From NCBI GenBank assembly GCA_000999175.1, contig LCJJ01000008.1, forward strand, positions 1 to 15,594: a DNA stretch of 15,594 bases. Direction: 5' to 3'. How positions within the stretch are numbered: position 1 is the stretch's first letter; each line of letters opens with the position of its first letter. Position numbers and translations under genes: made by a program. The notes under the pieces are model-generated. The model did no database searches. It was not told where the DNA came from and was given only the letters and a program-made list of their open reading frames with translations. This DNA comes from Parcubacteria group bacterium GW2011_GWB1_44_7. GTDB taxonomy: Bacteria; Patescibacteria; Paceibacteria; UBA9973; DSPV01. Shown here piece after piece: positions 13,377 through 15,594 of this stretch.

Positions 13377-14294
13377 ATGAAAAATAAAATTTTGGTAATT
13401 GTCGGGCCGACAGCGGTTGGGAAAAGCGCGCTGGCGGTGCGACTGGCGAAAAAACTGAATGGGGAGATAATTTCCGCTGATTCACGACAAGTTTACAAAT
13501 GGCTTAATATCGGCACGGGAAAAATCACAAAAAAAGAAATGCGGAGTGTGCCGCATCACCTTTTGGATGTCGTTGACCCGAAAAAAAGATTTTCCGCTGC
13601 GGATTTTGTTCGCTTAGGAAAAAAAGTGATTGCCGATATTTGGGCGCGCGGCAAAATCCCGATAATTTGCGGCGGCACCGGATTTTATATTGATGCCTTG
13701 CTAGGTAAAGTTCCCTTTCCCAATGTGCCACCCAATACGGCACTCCGAAAAAGACTTGCCGGCAAAACCGCTCCAGAACTTTTTACAATACTTAAAAAAT
13801 GGAATCCGGCTTGGGCCAAAAAAATTGAAAACAATTCTTCCGAACGGCACAATCCGCGCCGCCTGATTCGAGCAATTGAAATCGCCAAATCACTATCTGT
13901 GGACACCGTGTGTCCACAAGTCGCTACTTGGGAGCTCAACTCCCAAGTAGTAAAAATTGGTTTGACTTTACCACCGGAAAAATTGAAAGAAAAAATCCGG
14001 TTGCGCTTACTTGCGCGAATTAGGGCGGGAATGATTGCGGAAGCAAAAAAATTACATCGGCAAGGTCTGTCTTGGAAACGAATGGAAGAATTGGGCTTGG
14101 AATACCGCTACCTCGCCCGCTATTTACGCAATGAAATTTCCAAAAAAGAAATGATTGAAAAACTCGCCACTGAAATCTGGCGCTACGCCAAACGCCAAAT
14201 GACTTGGTTCAAACAAGATAAAAAGATTAACTGGTTCAGACCAAGTCAATCCCTTAAATTCATCCTCAAGTTTTTAGGAAACAAAAAAGACTAA
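13377..14294 (+). CDS. miaA: tRNA dimethylallyltransferase MiaA
   Basis: 305 aa. Walker A GPTAVGKS (10-17), ISADSRQVYKWLNIGTGK (32-49), IPIICGGTGFYIDALL (94-109), NPRRLIRAIEI (159-169) and the C-terminal YAKRQMTWFKQ are all MiaA signatures. The enzyme puts a dimethylallyl group from DMAPP on A37 of tRNAs reading U-starting codons. The start is the ATG at 13377, 9 nt after the tRNA; the longer in-frame start at 13341 lies inside the tRNA and is rejected. No SD. Residues about 174-192, between the conserved AIEIAKSL and VVKIGLTL, are encoded by two adjacent DNA hairpins and look inserted. Confidence 0.96.
   Translation: MKNKILVIVGPTAVGKSALAVRLAKKLNGEIISADSRQVYKWLNIGTGKITKKEMRSVPHHLLDVVDPKKRFSAADFVRLGKKVIADIWARGKIPIICGGTGFYIDALLGKVPFPNVPPNTALRKRLAGKTAPELFTILKKWNPAWAKKIENNSSERHNPRRLIRAIEIAKSLSVDTVCPQVATWELNSQVVKIGLTLPPEKLKEKIRLRLLARIRAGMIAEAKKLHRQGLSWKRMEELGLEYRYLARYLRNEISKKEMIEKLATEIWRYAKRQMTWFKQDKKINWFRPSQSLKFILKFLGNKKD
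13898..13950 (+). repeat. Two adjacent perfect inverted repeats inside miaA
   Basis: Hairpin 1: TGTGGACA (13898-13905), loop CCGTG, TGTCCACA (13911-13918). Hairpin 2: CTACTTGGGAG (13924-13934), loop CTCAA, CTCCCAAGTAG (13940-13950), 11 bp with no mismatch. Both are read through in frame and encode a variable segment of MiaA. They are not followed by T-tracts, so terminators are unlikely. Confidence 0.9.
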
Positions 14295-14336
14295 TCAGAT
14301 GTACTGAATAGCCTTTGCGTTAGAATAAAATTCTAT
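14295..14336. other. Short gap after miaA with small palindrome
   Basis: Contains TAGAAT-AAA-ATTCTA (14321-14335), a 6-bp inverted repeat without a T-tract on either strand. No clear terminator for miaA is seen. Confidence 0.4.
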
Positions 14337-14630
14337 CTATGCTTCGCCTCCAATCGGAAGCAAATGCGTCCCAAGTAGTTCGATTTGGATTTCCCGGAAA
14401 AAAGTTAGACGTTGGGCACGAGACAAGGTCAATTTTGGTCCCCACTCTGACTTTTTATCTTCCATTCGCCTTACGAGACACCATGCGCGTCTCCCAGCAT
14501 CACGGTTCCGTTGGCGCGCTTGGTACAATTTTCGCGGATCAATTGGCCCAATCACTTGTATGTGGCCACCATGCCAAAGATGTCTATAGCAGTCCGGGTC
14601 ACGCAAACATCTAATGTTCTCAGTAATCAT
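14337..14630 (-). CDS. Doubtful 97-aa hypothetical protein
   Basis: No family recognised. It occupies most of the 399-bp gap between miaA and rarA. The product is rich in Arg, with RCLRDPDCYRHLWHGGH near the start and a dense basic centre (QARQRNRDAGRRAW). No membrane segment or signal peptide is seen. Codon use differs from the neighbours, with AGA, AGG, CTA and CTC all present, which may mean recent acquisition or non-coding DNA. No SD; a TATAGT box lies about 35 nt upstream without a clear -35. A 91-aa ORF covers the same DNA on the plus strand (14339-14614), so strand and reality are uncertain. Confidence 0.35.
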   Translation of the reverse strand: MITENIRCLRDPDCYRHLWHGGHIQVIGPIDPRKLYQARQRNRDAGRRAWCLVRRMEDKKSEWGPKLTLSRAQRLTFFREIQIELLGTHLLPIGGEA

Positions 14631-14676
14631 AATTTTTCATCGTTTGGATTCTGAAAATACCATATACTATAGAGTA

Positions 14677-14716
14677 ATAAAAAACAACAGCACTTATTCC
14701 TTTTTCCTTAAGTACT
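14677..14716 (-). terminator. Possible terminator of rarA overlapping its last codons
   Basis: Minus strand: AGTACTTA (14709-14716), 12-nt loop, TAAGTGCT (14689-14696) give an 8-bp stem with one G-T wobble, then GTTGTTTTTT. The stem is A/T-rich, so it is weak. It includes the stop codon and last codons of rarA. Confidence 0.4.
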
Positions 14717-15594
14717 TTTTCCCCTTAATTTTCTCCGGCAAATAACTCTCGCCCTTACCGAGGTCGGGGTACTTCTCGTAATCCTTGCCGTAACCAAGTT
14801 CTTTCATAAGTTTGGTCGGGGCGTTGCGGATTTTTAGCGGGATTGGCAAATTACCGAATGTCTGAACATCAGCTTGAGCGGCACGTAAAGCGTCATAAGC
14901 CGACCGGTCTTTTTTAGCCAAAGCGAGGTAGGCCACCCCATGAGCCAAATTGATGGCGCACTCCGGCAAACCGATTTTTTCTACCGCCTCAAAAACTTCG
15001 TTAGCGACAACCAACGCCGTCGGTTGAACCAAACCAATATCCTCGGAGGCAAACACAACCATTCGTCGCGCGATAAATTTCGGGTCTTCCCCACCCTCAA
15101 TCATTCGGGCCAAATAATAAATCGCCGCATCGGCATCGCTCGCACGCATACTTTTTATAAAAGCCGAGATGGTGTCGTAATGCTCTTCCCCTTTTTTATC
15201 AAAACGGACGAAAGTGTGCTCAAAAGTGTTTTTTAAATTTTCCACCGTCACTTTGCCGTAAAGCCGATTGGTGTTTTCAATGGCGGTAATGGCAATCCGT
15301 GCGTCGCCGTTTGAAAGCGCGACCAGCCAATCAAGAGCGTCTTTTGAGATTTTTATTTTTGTCCGAACGATAATTCGCTTAAGTTCTTTTTCCGATAAAC
15401 TTTGGAGAACAAAAACCCGACAACGGGAGAGAAGCGGCGAGATGATTTCAAAACTCGGATTTTCGGTGGTGGCGCCGATTAAAGTTAATTTGCCGGTTTC
15501 CACAAACGGTAAAAGAAAATCCTGCTGGGCTTTGTTGAATCTGTGAATCTCATCTAAAAATAAAACTTTCGGACGACTTTCAAGCAGGGTATCC
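14694..15594 (-). CDS. rarA: RarA/MgsA replication-recombination AAA+ ATPase (5' end beyond window)
   Basis: About 300 codons are visible, entering from the right edge; the Walker A segment and start lie outside. The frame stays open to the edge, so the Met at 15503 is internal. At the visible N-terminus [20 protein letters not shown] is the Walker B region typical of RarA/MgsA, followed by sensor 1 [11 protein letters not shown] and LLSRCRVF with the arginine finger. Later [36 protein letters not shown] and [25 protein letters not shown] are the family's tetramerisation and C-terminal signatures. RarA acts at stalled replication forks and gaps. The stop is TAA at 14694. Confidence 0.96.
   Translation of the reverse strand, partial: DTLLESRPKVLFLDEIHRFNKAQQDFLLPFVETGKLTLIGATTENPSFEIISPLLSRCRVFVLQSLSEKELKRIIVRTKIKISKDALDWLVALSNGDARIAITAIENTNRLYGKVTVENLKNTFEHTFVRFDKKGEEHYDTISAFIKSMRASDADAAIYYLARMIEGGEDPKFIARRMVVFASEDIGLVQPTALVVANEVFEAVEKIGLPECAINLAHGVAYLALAKKDRSAYDALRAAQADVQTFGNLPIPLKIRNAPTKLMKELGYGKDYEKYPDLGKGESYLPEKIKGKKYLRKKE

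Noticed and set aside
14321..14335. TAGAAT-AAA-ATTCTA as a bidirectional terminator
   Set aside because: Short A/T stem with a 3-nt loop and no T-tract on either side.
7583..14696. Genome-wide recoding of UGA (code 25 or 4)
   Set aside because: topA, the RSH gene, parB, miaA, rpoA and others contain no in-frame TGA, which a recoded genome would use often.
14694..15503. rarA starting at Met 15503
   Set aside because: The frame stays open to the window edge and encodes the Walker B segment upstream of that Met.

Overview
The window looks like a chromosome segment of a Candidate Phyla Radiation (Patescibacteria) bacterium, most likely Parcubacteria-like. This is inferred from protein style, not from a database search. 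Genes are compact and closely packed, and ribosomal proteins are slightly short. RpoA retains its C-terminal domain, while the RSH enzyme stops after its TGS domain. A baseplate-J-like single-pass membrane protein sits beside a PilM-like actin-fold protein. Shine-Dalgarno (SD) sites are nearly absent. Composition is moderate GC with A-rich codon use.

Layout. (1) 1-4603, minus strand: one long translation/transcription block runs infA, rpmJ, rpsM, rpsK, rpsD, rpoA, rplQ, rplM, rpsI. It is driven by a good promoter just upstream of infA (about 4610-4638). grpE, which runs off the left edge, follows with its own promoter. (2) 4624-7156, minus: a baseplate-J-like membrane protein and a PilM/FtsA-like protein, each with its own apparent leaderless promoter. 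(3) 7222-7488, minus: an unrecognised 88-aa gene. It is the only gene here with both a near-consensus promoter and a well-spaced SD, and it ends in a terminator overlapping the next promoter. (4) 7583-9832, plus: topA, carrying two in-frame repeat insertions. (5) 9833-10562, plus: a Nudix hydrolase gene interrupted by an in-frame TGA, then a clear rho-independent terminator. (6) 10619-12118, plus: a bifunctional RSH (p)ppGpp enzyme, convergent with parB (12121-13161, minus) with 2 bp between the stops. (7) 13286-14294, plus: tRNA-Leu(CAA) followed 9 nt later by miaA, whose product modifies that class of tRNA. (8) 14337-14630, minus: a doubtful 97-aa ORF. (9) 14694-15594, minus: rarA/mgsA, cut by the right edge.

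The most unusual signals are regulatory and repeat-related. In three genes (grpE, the baseplate-J-like gene and the pilM-like gene) an extended -10 box ends exactly 6 nt before the ATG, which predicts leaderless mRNAs. Small direct or inverted repeats occur inside topA and miaA without breaking frame. A shared 15-mer lies in the leaders of both the RSH gene and parB, where it creates out-of-frame micro-ORFs overlapping the start codons. All 19 genes or ORFs whose end lies in the window stop with TAA or TAG; the only in-frame TGA seen interrupts the Nudix gene.
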